Of a DNA stretch of 36,821 bases, positions 15,834 through 25,119 are shown in pieces. The stretch's first letter is position 1. The number at the start of each line of letters is the position of its first letter. A program made the translations under genes and the position numbers. Source of the stretch: Gammaproteobacteria bacterium (GTDB lineage Bacteria > Pseudomonadota > Gammaproteobacteria > SZUA-229); contig JAOUNI010000025.1 of NCBI GenBank assembly GCA_029881035.1, positions 1 through 36,821 on the forward strand, given 5' to 3'. The notes below the pieces were generated by a model that did not search any database, had not been told where the DNA came from, and was given only the letters and a program-made list of their open reading frames with translations.

Positions 15834-15910
15834 TGGCGCGCCCGAGTGGATTCGAACCACCGACCACAGCCTTCGGAGGGCTGTACTCTATCCAGCTGAG
15901 CTACGGGCGC
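15834..15910 (-). tRNA. tRNA-Arg (anticodon CCG)
   Basis: On the minus strand a 77-nt cloverleaf runs from GCGCCCG (15910-15904) to an encoded CCA (15836-15834). The acceptor stem GCGCCCG/CGGGCGC is perfect. The anticodon stem CAGCC/GGCTG encloses the loop CTCCGAA, giving anticodon CCG, which reads CGG arginine codons. The T arm contains GGTTCGAATCC. It closely resembles the E. coli argX tRNA. Confidence 0.96.
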
Positions 15911-15958
15911 AGATCATGGCGCGTAGTTTATCAGGCTTGTAGCAGCTTGTAAGACTGT

Positions 15959-17470
15959 TTAATCGAGAAAACGATTAACACTTCGATAAGTGATAGCTTC
16001 GGCCAAATGGGGCATTTCGATGTGCGCACTGCCGGCAATATCGGCGATGGTGCGCGCCAGTTTCAAAATACGGTGGTAGGCGCGAGCTGAGAGTCTGAGT
16101 TTGTCCATGGCCTGGTTGAGCACCTGCTTTTCACGGCTGCCCAGCTGGCAGAATTCGTCTATTTCCTTGTTGTTGAGGTCGATATTGCTCTTGCCGCAGC
16201 GTTGCATCTGTCGCTGGTAGGCCTGATTAACACGTTCACGTATTTGAGCGCTGCTCTCTCCCCGAGGTGCATTGCTGTCCAGAGCAGATTTATCAAGGCG
16301 TGGAACTTCAATATGAATATCGATGCGATCAAGCAGAGGTGCTGAAATTCGGCTGCGATGCCGTTTTTGTTGCTCGATGGTGCACAGGCATAATGATTTA
16401 CCATCACAGCTGTAACCCTGAGGGCAGGGGTTCATTGCAGCTATAAGCTGGAAGCGTGCTGGAAACTCGGCCTGCCGGGCAGCACGTGAAATAATAATAG
16501 TGCCCGTTTCCAGTGGTTCACGCAGTACATCAAGTACATGCCGATCAAACTGGGTGAGTTCATCCAGAAACAGCACGCCATGGTGGGCGAGCGAAATTTC
16601 GCCCGGCGATGGGTATGAGCCACCACCGACCAGTGCAATTCCGGAAGCAGTATGATGCGGGCTACGAAAGGGCCGTTGTTTCCAGCTGCGGATATCGAAA
16701 CCCTGATGGCTGATGGAACTCACCGAGGCGCTCTCCAGCGCGTGCTCATCGCTCATCGGTGGCAGTATGCTGGCTAAGCGTGAGGCCAGCATCGACTTAC
16801 CGGTACCGGGCGGGCCGACCATGAGTAAATTGTGCCGACCTGCGGCGGCAATTTCGAGCGCGCGGCGGGCGTGGTGCTGGCCGCGAACGTCAGCCATATC
16901 AGTCACAGTTCCAGGTAATTCAGTGGCAATATTTCGAATGTCGGGGATATCGAGTTCGCCCTGCTGACGTAGGTACTGACAAATGCTGAGTAAATCTTTG
17001 GCTGATTTAACACAGGTGGTGGTGACTAAAGCGGCTTCTCTGGCGCTTTCCTCGGGGAGAACCAGTGTCCGGCCACTGGCACTGGCTGCTAATGAGGCGG
17101 GCAGGCAGCCGTTTACCGGACGTAAATGACCGGAGAGTGCCAGCTCACCGTGAAATTCATGGCTGCTCAGTAAATCATCATTGATCTGGCCGGAAGCGGC
17201 GAGTATGCCCAGGGCGATGGGCAGGTCATATCGGCCACCATCTTTGGGTAAATCGGCAGGTGCGAGGTTGACGGTAATTTTGCGCGTCGGGAATTCAAAA
17301 TGGGAGTTGATGATGGCGGCGCGAACACGATCCTTGCTTTCCCTGACCGCCGCTTCGGGCAAGCCGACAATGGAAAGAGAGGGCAGCCCATTAGAAATGT
17401 GAACTTCAACGACAACTTCGGGCGCCTGAATGCCGACCAGTGCGCGGGTGTAAACGGTGGCGAGTTGCAT
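15959..17470 (-). CDS. comM: YifB/ComM family Mg-chelatase-like AAA+ ATPase
   Basis: ComM is a hexameric DNA helicase that promotes branch migration during natural transformation; relatives are often named YifB. From ATG 17470 the protein is 503 aa, the family length, and begins MQLATVYTRALVGI as usual. It has the N-terminal ChlI domain (about 20-140), Walker A GPPGTGKS (219-226), Walker B GVLFLDE (298-304) and a C-terminal Mg-chelatase domain. AGGA just upstream supports the start; a longer frame to 17536 would give an atypical N-terminus. UbiK lies immediately upstream on the same strand. The presence of comM hints at competence but does not prove it, since it occurs in many non-transformable species. 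Confidence 0.94.
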   Translation of the reverse strand: MQLATVYTRALVGIQAPEVVVEVHISNGLPSLSIVGLPEAAVRESKDRVRAAIINSHFEFPTRKITVNLAPADLPKDGGRYDLPIALGILAASGQINDDLLSSHEFHGELALSGHLRPVNGCLPASLAASASGRTLVLPEESAREAALVTTTCVKSAKDLLSICQYLRQQGELDIPDIRNIATELPGTVTDMADVRGQHHARRALEIAAAGRHNLLMVGPPGTGKSMLASRLASILPPMSDEHALESASVSSISHQGFDIRSWKQRPFRSPHHTASGIALVGGGSYPSPGEISLAHHGVLFLDELTQFDRHVLDVLREPLETGTIIISRAARQAEFPARFQLIAAMNPCPQGYSCDGKSLCLCTIEQQKRHRSRISAPLLDRIDIHIEVPRLDKSALDSNAPRGESSAQIRERVNQAYQRQMQRCGKSNIDLNNKEIDEFCQLGSREKQVLNQAMDKLRLSARAYHRILKLARTIADIAGSAHIEMPHLAEAITYRSVNRFLD

Positions 17471-17551
17471 GGCGTCCTTTCCAGTACTACTAAAGAGCAC
17501 CCATTGTATGTAAAACCAGGCCTTGTTGAAAGGCACTGGCTTAAAACAGGG

Positions 17552-17794
17552 CTAAATAGATTTTTCGATGTCGGATAACTGTTTTTCCAGGCGATCCAGT
17601 TTTTCGCGAGTGCGTGCCAGCAGCGCCGCCTGTACATCAAACTCTTCTCGACTGACCAGATTCATTTTGGATAACGAGCTCTGCAACAGGGCTTTGATGC
17701 TGGATTCGAGATCCTGCTGCATCTGCTGAACACTGTCCGGTAGCAAGCCAGTTATTTTTTTTGCCAGATCATCAAATGTATTTTTACTGTTCAT
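17552..17794 (-). CDS. ubiK: Ubiquinone biosynthesis accessory factor UbiK
   Basis: UbiK (YqiC/BMFP family) assists the Ubi complex in aerobic ubiquinone synthesis. From ATG 17794 the product is 80 aa: an N-terminal amphipathic helix with LLPDSVQQM, then the family signature LVSREEFDVQ and a C-terminal coiled coil TREKLDRLEKQL. An in-frame ATG at 17824 would add ten residues not typical of the family. It precedes comM on the same strand by about 80 bp. Confidence 0.9.
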   Translation of the reverse strand: MNSKNTFDDLAKKITGLLPDSVQQMQQDLESSIKALLQSSLSKMNLVSREEFDVQAALLARTREKLDRLEKQLSDIEKSI

Positions 17795-17869
17795 AGTTGT
17801 CGTGCCTGAAAAAAGTGATTTCATTTTACTGCAAAACTACGCACAGAAATAAAGCATTAGTCATTATCA

Positions 17870-17886
17870 GGCACCAAGTCAGTGCA
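17870..17886. promoter_or_regulatory. NtrC-like binding site
   Basis: GGCACCAAGTCAGTGCA matches the palindromic NtrC consensus TGCACCANNNTGGTGCA at 11 of 14 defined positions. Its centre is about 110 bp upstream of the predicted sigma54 start site, the usual distance for an NtrC enhancer. Confidence 0.65.
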
Positions 17887-17961
17887 TGTGACCTTAATCA
17901 AAGTCTTAAAATTAACTTGGAAAGTAACATAACTCATTGTTATTAATTGGAAAATAATTTC

Positions 17962-17977
17962 TGGCACGCCGTCTGCA
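17962..17977 (+). promoter_or_regulatory. Sigma54 (RpoN) promoter of the porin-glnK-amt operon
   Basis: TGGCACGCCGTCTGCA fits the -24/-12 consensus TGGCACG-N4-TTGCA with a single mismatch and exact GG-N10-GC spacing (GG 17963-17964, GC 17975-17976). The start site should be near 17988, leaving a leader of about 58 nt before the porin ATG. With the upstream NtrC-like site it indicates induction under nitrogen limitation. Confidence 0.85.
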
Positions 17978-18045
17978 TTAACAAGACCATAGTTGAAAGA
18001 ATTTCAATTAAATTTTTTATAGACAATTTTATAGGAGTCGTAATT

Positions 18046-18714
18046 ATGTTGAAAAAATCTATGGCATTAACAGCCGCTATGGCAGCAATTTTATCAAGTG
18101 GTAGCGCTCTGGCAGATGCATCTGTTAATGCTGCGGCGACAACTAATTATGTGTGGCGTGGCGTTACACAATCAACGGATACTGCTTCTGTATCCGGTGG
18201 AATTGACTGGTCAAATGCTTCTGGCTTGTATGTAGGAGTCTGGTCAGGTTCCCTGGTCGGTGGAACAGAAACTGATGTGTATGCTGGTTTTACAAGTGAC
18301 GTAGGAAGTCTTGGCTATGATGTTGGTGTGCTCACTTATCAGTATAGCCAGACTCCTGATATTAATTTTACCGAGCTTTATCTTAATGTTTCTTTAAGTG
18401 ATCTCACCGTTGGAATTGCGTCTACTGTGTCTGCAGCTGATGGAAATAAAACAGGTATGTTTGACAAGGGCGATATGTACGTGAGTGCCAGTTACGGGTT
18501 TAAAGCAGGTGTTTTTGATGCCAGTGCATATGGTGGTAGTTACATGTTCGAAAACGACAATTTATTTGGAAATGGCGATCTGGACTACAACCACTATGGA
18601 TTGAGTTTTACCAGTGGTGAAGTAACAGTGGCACTGGAAAAGAATGATATTGATGGTGCTAACAATAGCAATGTTCGAGTTGTAGCAACATGGTCAAAGG
18701 CCTGGGATCTTTAA
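18046..18714 (+). CDS. TorF family putative porin
   Basis: The start at 18046 is fixed by AGGAG at about 18033. The 222-aa product has a signal peptide ending near ALA (about 21-23) and the family hallmark NYVWRGVTQS soon after it. The mature part is beta-rich with many Gly and aromatic residues, ending in W-D-L. Proteins of this class are annotated as putative outer-membrane porins; substrate is unknown. Here the gene lies directly behind a sigma54 promoter and ahead of glnK and amt, so an outer-membrane pore serving nitrogen uptake is a reasonable inference. Confidence 0.8.
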   Translation: MLKKSMALTAAMAAILSSGSALADASVNAAATTNYVWRGVTQSTDTASVSGGIDWSNASGLYVGVWSGSLVGGTETDVYAGFTSDVGSLGYDVGVLTYQYSQTPDINFTELYLNVSLSDLTVGIASTVSAADGNKTGMFDKGDMYVSASYGFKAGVFDASAYGGSYMFENDNLFGNGDLDYNHYGLSFTSGEVTVALEKNDIDGANNSNVRVVATWSKAWDL

Positions 18715-18735
18715 TCAACGAGTAATTCATTATCT

Positions 18736-19132
<397 letters not shown>

Positions 19133-19152
19133 CTCATACGAGGTATATAAAG

Positions 19153-20457
19153 ATGGAAAATCAAATTTTTCAACTGCAATACGCGATAGATACCTTTTAC
19201 TTTTTAGTAATGGGTGCATTCGTAATGTGGATGGCGGCAGGTTTTGCCATGTTAGAGGCAGGCCTGGTTCGTTCAAAAAATACAACAGAAATTCTAACTA
19301 AAAACATTGTGCTATATGCTGTGGCCTGCACCATGTATCTAATCTGTGGTTATCAGATTATGTACAGTGGTGGATATTTTCTCGATGGTATAGCCGGTGG
19401 TGATACGCTGGTGGCAGATGCACTGGCAGCATCAACAGAAAATGGTTTTGATGGTGACTCGGTGTATTCCAGCGCTTCAGACTTTTTCTTCCAGGTAGTG
19501 TTTGTGGCCACGGCAATGTCGATTGTTTCGGGCGCAGTGGCTGAGCGTATGAAATTATGGTCGTTTATTTTATTCGCCGTCGTAATGACAGGCATTATCT
19601 ATCCAATGGAAGGGGCATGGACTTGGGGCGGCGAGTCTGTCTTTGGCCTTTTCTCCTTAGGTGATGATGTGGTTGATGAGGCAGGCAATATAATTATGAC
19701 TGGCTTTGGCTTCTCAGATTTTGCAGGGTCAGGCATTGTGCATCTGGCCGGTGCCTGTGCGGCTTTGGCTGGTGTGCTGGTACTGGGCGCGCGCAAAGGC
19801 AAGTATGGGCCGAATGGTCAGGTCAACGCGATTCCAGGTGCAAACCTGCCGTTGGCAACACTGGGTACATTCATTTTGTGGATGGGCTGGTTCGGCTTTA
19901 ACGGTGGCTCAGTGCTGAAATTAGGCGATATCGCTAATGCTAATTCAGTAGCAATGGTATTCGTAAATACCAATGCAGCTGCTGCTGGTGGCGTGATCGC
20001 GGCACTTGTACTTGCCCGTACACTGTTTGGTAAAGCAGATTTGACCATGGCATTGAACGGTGCACTGGCTGGCCTGGTGGCTATCACCGCTGAGCCTTCA
20101 ACGCCAACACCGCTGGTGGCAACGTTGATCGGTGCGGTCGGCGGTATTCTGGTCGTGCTCTCCATCATAGGGCTGGATAAGTTACGCATTGATGACCCAG
20201 TGGGTGCCATCTCTGTACATGGTGTGGTCGGTATGTGGGGCTTATTAGCAGTGCCATTGACCAATGAAGGCACCAGTTTAGGTGGGCAGCTGGCAGGTTT
20301 GTTAACTATCGGTGGCTGGGTCTTTGGGGCAAGTCTGCTGGTATGGTTGGCTATCAAGTTCATCATGGGCGTGCGCGTCAGTGAAGAGGAAGAGTATGAA
20401 GGCGTCGATCTTGCCGAGTGCGGGATGGAGGCTTACCCAGAATTTACTGGCAAATAA
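19153..20457 (+). CDS. amt: Ammonium transporter Amt (copy 1)
   Basis: The 434-aa protein has about 11 membrane helices and the Amt signature features: SGAVAERMKLW (126-136), the twin histidines H197 (GIVHLAG) and H356 (SVHGVVG) of the conduction pore, and GWFGFNGGS (245-253). Unlike E. coli AmtB and the second copy, it has no cleavable signal peptide and starts directly with a first helix. It is coupled to glnK1 and likely inhibited by it. A terminator follows at 20481. Confidence 0.94.
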   Translation: MENQIFQLQYAIDTFYFLVMGAFVMWMAAGFAMLEAGLVRSKNTTEILTKNIVLYAVACTMYLICGYQIMYSGGYFLDGIAGGDTLVADALAASTENGFDGDSVYSSASDFFFQVVFVATAMSIVSGAVAERMKLWSFILFAVVMTGIIYPMEGAWTWGGESVFGLFSLGDDVVDEAGNIIMTGFGFSDFAGSGIVHLAGACAALAGVLVLGARKGKYGPNGQVNAIPGANLPLATLGTFILWMGWFGFNGGSVLKLGDIANANSVAMVFVNTNAAAAGGVIAALVLARTLFGKADLTMALNGALAGLVAITAEPSTPTPLVATLIGAVGGILVVLSIIGLDKLRIDDPVGAISVHGVVGMWGLLAVPLTNEGTSLGGQLAGLLTIGGWVFGASLLVWLAIKFIMGVRVSEEEEYEGVDLAECGMEAYPEFTGK

Positions 20458-20480
20458 ATAGACTCCTGCTGGTAATGTTT

Positions 20481-20508
20481 GCCGGGTACAAATGTGCCCG
20501 GCTTTTTT
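20481..20508 (+). terminator. Intrinsic terminator of the porin-glnK1-amt1 operon
   Basis: GCCGGG (20481-20486) pairs with CCCGGC (20497-20502), loop 10 nt, followed by six T residues. It separates the two glnK-amt units. Confidence 0.87.
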
Positions 20509-20573
20509 GCTTGGTGTGATTATGTAATTAATGTGGTAAAAAGCTGGTTATTGCATACATCTATTGGGCCTGT

Positions 20574-20601
20574 TTGATTAGGCATAGTCGCGTTATAAAA
20601 T
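20574..20601 (+). promoter_or_regulatory. Candidate sigma70 promoter of glnK2-amt2
   Basis: TTGATT (20574-20579) and TAAAAT (20596-20601) are spaced by 16 bp. No GG-N10-GC sigma54 element was found between the terminator at 20508 and glnK2, so this unit may be controlled differently from the first. Confidence 0.35.
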
Positions 20602-20649
20602 TAATATAACGTAGTGATTCGAAAAAATTGAAAATACACAGGTGATTGA

Positions 20650-20988
<339 letters not shown>

Positions 20989-21013
20989 GTAAAAAAATAA
21001 AGGGGAAATAAAA

Positions 21014-22309
21014 ATGAAATTATTGTCAGGCCTGAGAGGGCTTGTAGGTGTGGTGTTGTTTTTGTTGCCACAACTGGTATTTGCAGAGGGTATTGATAGT
21101 GGTAATACATCATGGATACTGACTTCAACTGCGCTGGTGTTGTTTATGTCGTTGCCAGGACTGGCGTTATTTTATGGCGGTCTGGTACGTGCAAAGAATG
21201 TATTGTCGGTGTTGATGCAGTGTTTTGCCATTGCTTGCGTAGTGACCATGCTGTGGGTGATTTATGGTTATAGCCTTTCATTTGGTCACGGCGGTAGTAT
21301 GAATGCCTGGATTGGCGGACTCGATAATATATTTCTTGGGAACGTCAGTCGTGATTCGACAAATGGCACTTTACCTGAGACCGTCTTTATTATGTTCCAG
21401 ATGACTTTTGCTATCATCACGCCGGCCTTGATCGTAGGTGGTTTTGCTGAGCGAATGAAATTTTCAGCCATGTTGCTATTTAGTGTGCTCTGGTCAACGC
21501 TAGTCTATTTTCCAATTTGTCACTGGGTCTGGGGCGGCGGCTGGTTAGCCGAGATGGGCCTGCTAGATTTTGCAGGAGGCACCGTGGTTCATATTACTGC
21601 GGGTGTGGCGGCTATAGTGGCGGCCATGGTACTGGGCAATCGTAAAGGATTTCCGGGGACACCAATGATGCCACATAACATGACCATGACAGTTACCGGT
21701 GCAGGTATGCTCTGGGTTGGCTGGTTTGGTTTTAATGGTGGTAGTGCCGTGGCAGCTAATGGTGATGCGGGCATGGCAATACTAGTTACTCACATCAGTG
21801 CGGCCTGTGGTGCATTAACATGGTCAGCAATTGAGTGGATTAAATACGGTAGACCCAGTGCGCTGGGTATAGTCACAGGTCTGGTGGCGGGCCTGGGCAC
21901 GATTACACCTGCTTCCGGTTCGGTCGGTCCTGCGGGCGCCATGTTCATAGGCGTGAGTGCAGGTTTTGTCTGTTTTCAGGCGACCGTATTTATCAAGCGC
22001 ACACTAAAAATTGACGACTCACTGGATGTTTTTCCAGTGCACGGTGTTGGCGGTATTCTGGGTACGTTTTTGGCTGGAATATTTGTTGCTTCAGGATTCG
22101 GTGGCGCAGGTTTAGCAGAGGGTGTGACTATGAGCCATCAGGTCGGTGTGCAGCTAACCGGTATCATCGCTACTTTAGTATGGACGGCGGTAGTTAGTTA
22201 CGGAATTCTCAAACTGGTTGATAAGCTGATTGGGCTCAGAGTGAGTGATGAGGAAGAAACAGAAGGCCTGGATATATCGCAGCATGAAGAGCGTGGTTAT
22301 ATCTTGTAA
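21014..22309 (+). CDS. amtB: Ammonium transporter AmtB (copy 2)
   Basis: The 431-aa protein begins with a signal peptide ending near FAEG (23-26), as in E. coli AmtB, then has 11 membrane helices. Pore histidines are H193 (VVHITAG) and H343 (PVHGVGG); GGFAERMKF (142-150) and GWFGFNGGS (236-244) are conserved. It differs widely from copy 1 outside these motifs, so the two channels are not a recent duplicate. The gene ends before a bidirectional terminator shared with the convergent DUF1631 gene. Confidence 0.95.
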   Translation: MKLLSGLRGLVGVVLFLLPQLVFAEGIDSGNTSWILTSTALVLFMSLPGLALFYGGLVRAKNVLSVLMQCFAIACVVTMLWVIYGYSLSFGHGGSMNAWIGGLDNIFLGNVSRDSTNGTLPETVFIMFQMTFAIITPALIVGGFAERMKFSAMLLFSVLWSTLVYFPICHWVWGGGWLAEMGLLDFAGGTVVHITAGVAAIVAAMVLGNRKGFPGTPMMPHNMTMTVTGAGMLWVGWFGFNGGSAVAANGDAGMAILVTHISAACGALTWSAIEWIKYGRPSALGIVTGLVAGLGTITPASGSVGPAGAMFIGVSAGFVCFQATVFIKRTLKIDDSLDVFPVHGVGGILGTFLAGIFVASGFGGAGLAEGVTMSHQVGVQLTGIIATLVWTAVVSYGILKLVDKLIGLRVSDEEETEGLDISQHEERGYIL

Positions 22310-22329
22310 GGTTTAGATCATTCAGTGAT

Positions 22330-22360
22330 AAAAAAGCCGGGTGTCTTGTCCGGCTTTTTT
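22330..22360. terminator. Bidirectional intrinsic terminator
   Basis: GCCGG (22336-22340) pairs with CCGGC (22350-22354), flanked by an A run and a T run which add to the stem. It lies between the convergent amt2 and DUF1631 genes and can serve both. Confidence 0.85.
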
Positions 22361-22400
22361 ATTGTCTGATATAAAAGGAAATTTTAAAAAAAGAGAACCG

Positions 22401-24785
22401 CTAATGTTTTTGAATGTTTTTCACCACAGAATTCAGAGCGTGATCAAAAACAGAATGACCCATAATTACTTTTGATTTGCCGTTAGTCATTTCTTCAAGG
22501 AAATCGCCCAGATTTTTTTCTAAAATAACCTGACCCTGATAATTCACAAAGATCAGTTTTTGGTCTTCTAAAATAACCACAGAAAGTTTACAGCGACGTT
22601 GTGCTTTGTCTTCGCCATTAAAAACCTGAAACCACATACCGGGTGCGATGTTGGAAGGCAGTTGTAATTTTTGCGTTTCTTCTTCAACAGTTTCTGTTGC
22701 ATTTACTGCATTATCTTCAGCGGGGCTTTCAGTTTCTATTTCGTCAGATTCGGGCATTTTAGAAAAGTCAGCTTTGTCAATGAGTGACTGCTGTATATCA
22801 ATCAGATTTTGAATTACTTGTTCAATGTCTTCTTCTGACTGATTGGTCCTCTTAAGATAGCTGCGCGTGGTTTCAATTAAATCTTCTCGATTCGAAATCA
22901 GGTGATCGAGATCATTAGTGTTTTTTAAGGGTTGTACACTATTGATGATAGATCTGAGTGTATCGACGATATTGACCCACTCATTATTTTCCTTGCCCTG
23001 TTTCAGGTAATGGTTATACATCATGGTCGGCCAGCGCTTTAAAACCAGAGCATGAATTGTTTCAGGTAATACTTTGCCTCGGGTAGCTGTGCGTAATGAC
23101 TTTAATACGGTATTTCGTGCGTGTTCTCGTAATACCTGCCTTTGTGCTTCTTCTTCTTTTTTTAGAGCCTCGGCATCACGTTCTTCAATAAAAGCTTCAA
23201 GAGCGTCCAGTGCAATCTGGAAAGAATCTGCCTGTAGTTCAAATTCATTGACCAGCGTCGTGACAATTTTATCGAGATGACCATAAATTTCGTCCTGGCG
23301 GTCTGCGACACCGATACCAACATGGGCAATTTTATCCAGCAGCACACGCGCAGGATGATCGTCATAAATAAAGAATTCCTGATCTATCATTGATGCCTTA
23401 ATAACAGGAATTTGCAGACGTAACAGTAATGTCTTGATGGTGTCAGAAATATTGTCATCATCAATGATCGCATCAAAAATAAGCTCAATGAAGTCGATGG
23501 TTTTTTCAGCAATACGGTTGATGCTTTTTGTAACGACACCACCGGAAGTTTTAGCAATTTCCGAGAGTACGGCCTGCTTGATGGCTTCCCCGTCATATTG
23601 AGCAGTTTCGGCATTGCTAAAGATCGGGTTATGCTGAACATTAGAAAGTGCGTTTAAAATTTCCTGATGGCCGTAGTACTGACCTGTGGTGGCAGGGAAG
23701 AACTGACTGCCTTCAGTTATTTCAGAGGTGCCATCTGCAGAGGGAGGCATTAGCGGGGCTCCTCCCAGATAGCCACCCACTACTTCGCCGATTTGACTGG
23801 CAGGCATACCGGCGGTGATGTGCTGGTAGCCCACAGGCGCTGATCCACCTGCTGCATCAGCATTGCCTGATGAGCTATGGTTGCCAGATTGTCCCTGTGG
23901 ACTACTACTGTTTGCATACCCCGTAGTGCCGCCACCCTGAGATCCTCGGCCCCGAGCCTGAGATCCTGTTCCAGTTTGTGGCGTGCCTTGATGGGTGTGG
24001 CCAGGGGTGGCGGTCATGGCATAACCACCCTGATTCATGTCCTGCTCAGGATTATTTTGTCCGCTAGCACTTATGTCTGACTCAGATTGTTCAGTAGTGT
24101 TTGGAGAAGTGTGTCTGGATGATCTTGCAGAGCTGGATTTTTTTGCGTGGAGTTTGATCTGCGGAAGAATGTCGGCAGCAATCAATATGTTGTTGACAGC
24201 ATCGTAAATTTTGTCCAGTTTTAGTGCAACATATTCTTCAAAAAACTTGAACAGAGTTTTTTTATTGATGATGTCAAAATTATTACCCAGTGCATCGTCG
24301 AAAGCCTGAAAAATATTGACGGGATGAAGTGCGTTTTTGTAAAAAATATCAGGGGTTCGTAGAGCAAGGTGCTCAAGTCTGGCCTCAAGGTGAGACAGAG
24401 TTTCACTAAAACGTCCTGTAACGCCACCGCTCATGCTCTTGATTAGCACCATATCTTCCATTTCTGCCTGACCAACCAGGCTGAGCTCATCCTCGCTGTT
24501 TTTTCTGGCTTTCTTCTTTTCCGCCTCAGTTTCTGCAAAGGGGCGCAGATAAAGAGTGATAGCATCGATAAAATCAGATGAAATGTTATTTTTAAGCGTG
24601 CGGGTGTCACGCATTAATTCAAAATAGCGAGTTTGGTCTTTATTGTTATCAGCCGTTTCAGCCATCTCAAAAAGCGTTTCATCAAGCTTGATGAACATTT
24701 CAGCAATCGATTCTTTCAGGTGGGTAATGAGGTTGTTTTTCACCTCAGAAATTAAATTTCCGTATTGCTGTTTAGCAGATGACAT
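22401..24785 (-). CDS. DUF1631 family protein
   Basis: From ATG 24785 the product is 794 aa (an upstream TTG at 24794 would add three residues). It matches the DUF1631 family, large cytoplasmic proteins of gammaproteobacteria and betaproteobacteria without a settled function. The N-terminal helical part spans about 1-215. A low-complexity Gly/Ser/Gln-rich linker follows (about 220-345). A second helical block with many charged residues (545-560) comes next. The beta-rich C-terminus (about 700-790, with GMWFQVFNG) resembles a PilZ-type fold, which could bind c-di-GMP, but the RxxxR...(D/N)xSxxG signature is not evident. Two nearby genes carry GGDEF domains. Confidence 0.8.
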   Translation of the reverse strand: MSSAKQQYGNLISEVKNNLITHLKESIAEMFIKLDETLFEMAETADNNKDQTRYFELMRDTRTLKNNISSDFIDAITLYLRPFAETEAEKKKARKNSEDELSLVGQAEMEDMVLIKSMSGGVTGRFSETLSHLEARLEHLALRTPDIFYKNALHPVNIFQAFDDALGNNFDIINKKTLFKFFEEYVALKLDKIYDAVNNILIAADILPQIKLHAKKSSSARSSRHTSPNTTEQSESDISASGQNNPEQDMNQGGYAMTATPGHTHQGTPQTGTGSQARGRGSQGGGTTGYANSSSPQGQSGNHSSSGNADAAGGSAPVGYQHITAGMPASQIGEVVGGYLGGAPLMPPSADGTSEITEGSQFFPATTGQYYGHQEILNALSNVQHNPIFSNAETAQYDGEAIKQAVLSEIAKTSGGVVTKSINRIAEKTIDFIELIFDAIIDDDNISDTIKTLLLRLQIPVIKASMIDQEFFIYDDHPARVLLDKIAHVGIGVADRQDEIYGHLDKIVTTLVNEFELQADSFQIALDALEAFIEERDAEALKKEEEAQRQVLREHARNTVLKSLRTATRGKVLPETIHALVLKRWPTMMYNHYLKQGKENNEWVNIVDTLRSIINSVQPLKNTNDLDHLISNREDLIETTRSYLKRTNQSEEDIEQVIQNLIDIQQSLIDKADFSKMPESDEIETESPAEDNAVNATETVEEETQKLQLPSNIAPGMWFQVFNGEDKAQRRCKLSVVILEDQKLIFVNYQGQVILEKNLGDFLEEMTNGKSKVIMGHSVFDHALNSVVKNIQKH

Positions 24786-25119
24786 AATATCCAATTAATT
24801 TAAGTGGTTTTACAATAATTAAGAGTTTAAGCCAGTTTGTATCCAATCTAGCCCAAGCATATTAAAGAATGACCGAATTATAACGCGTGTAAAATTGAAG
24901 TGCTTGAGTTTGACCTAAAGTCATAATTATAAAGAGGTTTCTTTGTGCATTTCAAGATTAATTAGGCTAAGGTAGCGACAACGTGTATGGATAAATGAGG
25001 CATATTGTTGTGTATCACTGTCTAGCAGCTATTATCTAAGAGTGGCTGGCCTAGTAAAATGGAAAGTTCGTATTCGTTACCACATATTTATTAACCAGGA
25101 TTAACCAAGAGCTATTGAG
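24786..25119. other. Intergenic region between divergent DUF1631 and response-regulator genes
   Basis: This 334-bp AT-rich gap must hold the promoters of both flanking genes. The best plus-strand candidate is TTGTGT (25008-25013) with TATTAT (25030-25035), 16 bp apart, which is only fair. No ORF, terminator or repeat was seen. Confidence 0.4.

Noticed and set aside
15624-15860. 78-aa minus-strand ORF starting inside tRNA-Arg
   Set aside because: Its N-terminus is translated tRNA sequence (MVRIHSGAP is a known artefact of that kind) and no ribosome site or family match is visible for the rest.
20509-20649. Second sigma54 promoter before glnK2
   Set aside because: TGG and TTGC-like pieces occur (for example near 20554-20565) but none has GG-N10-GC spacing.
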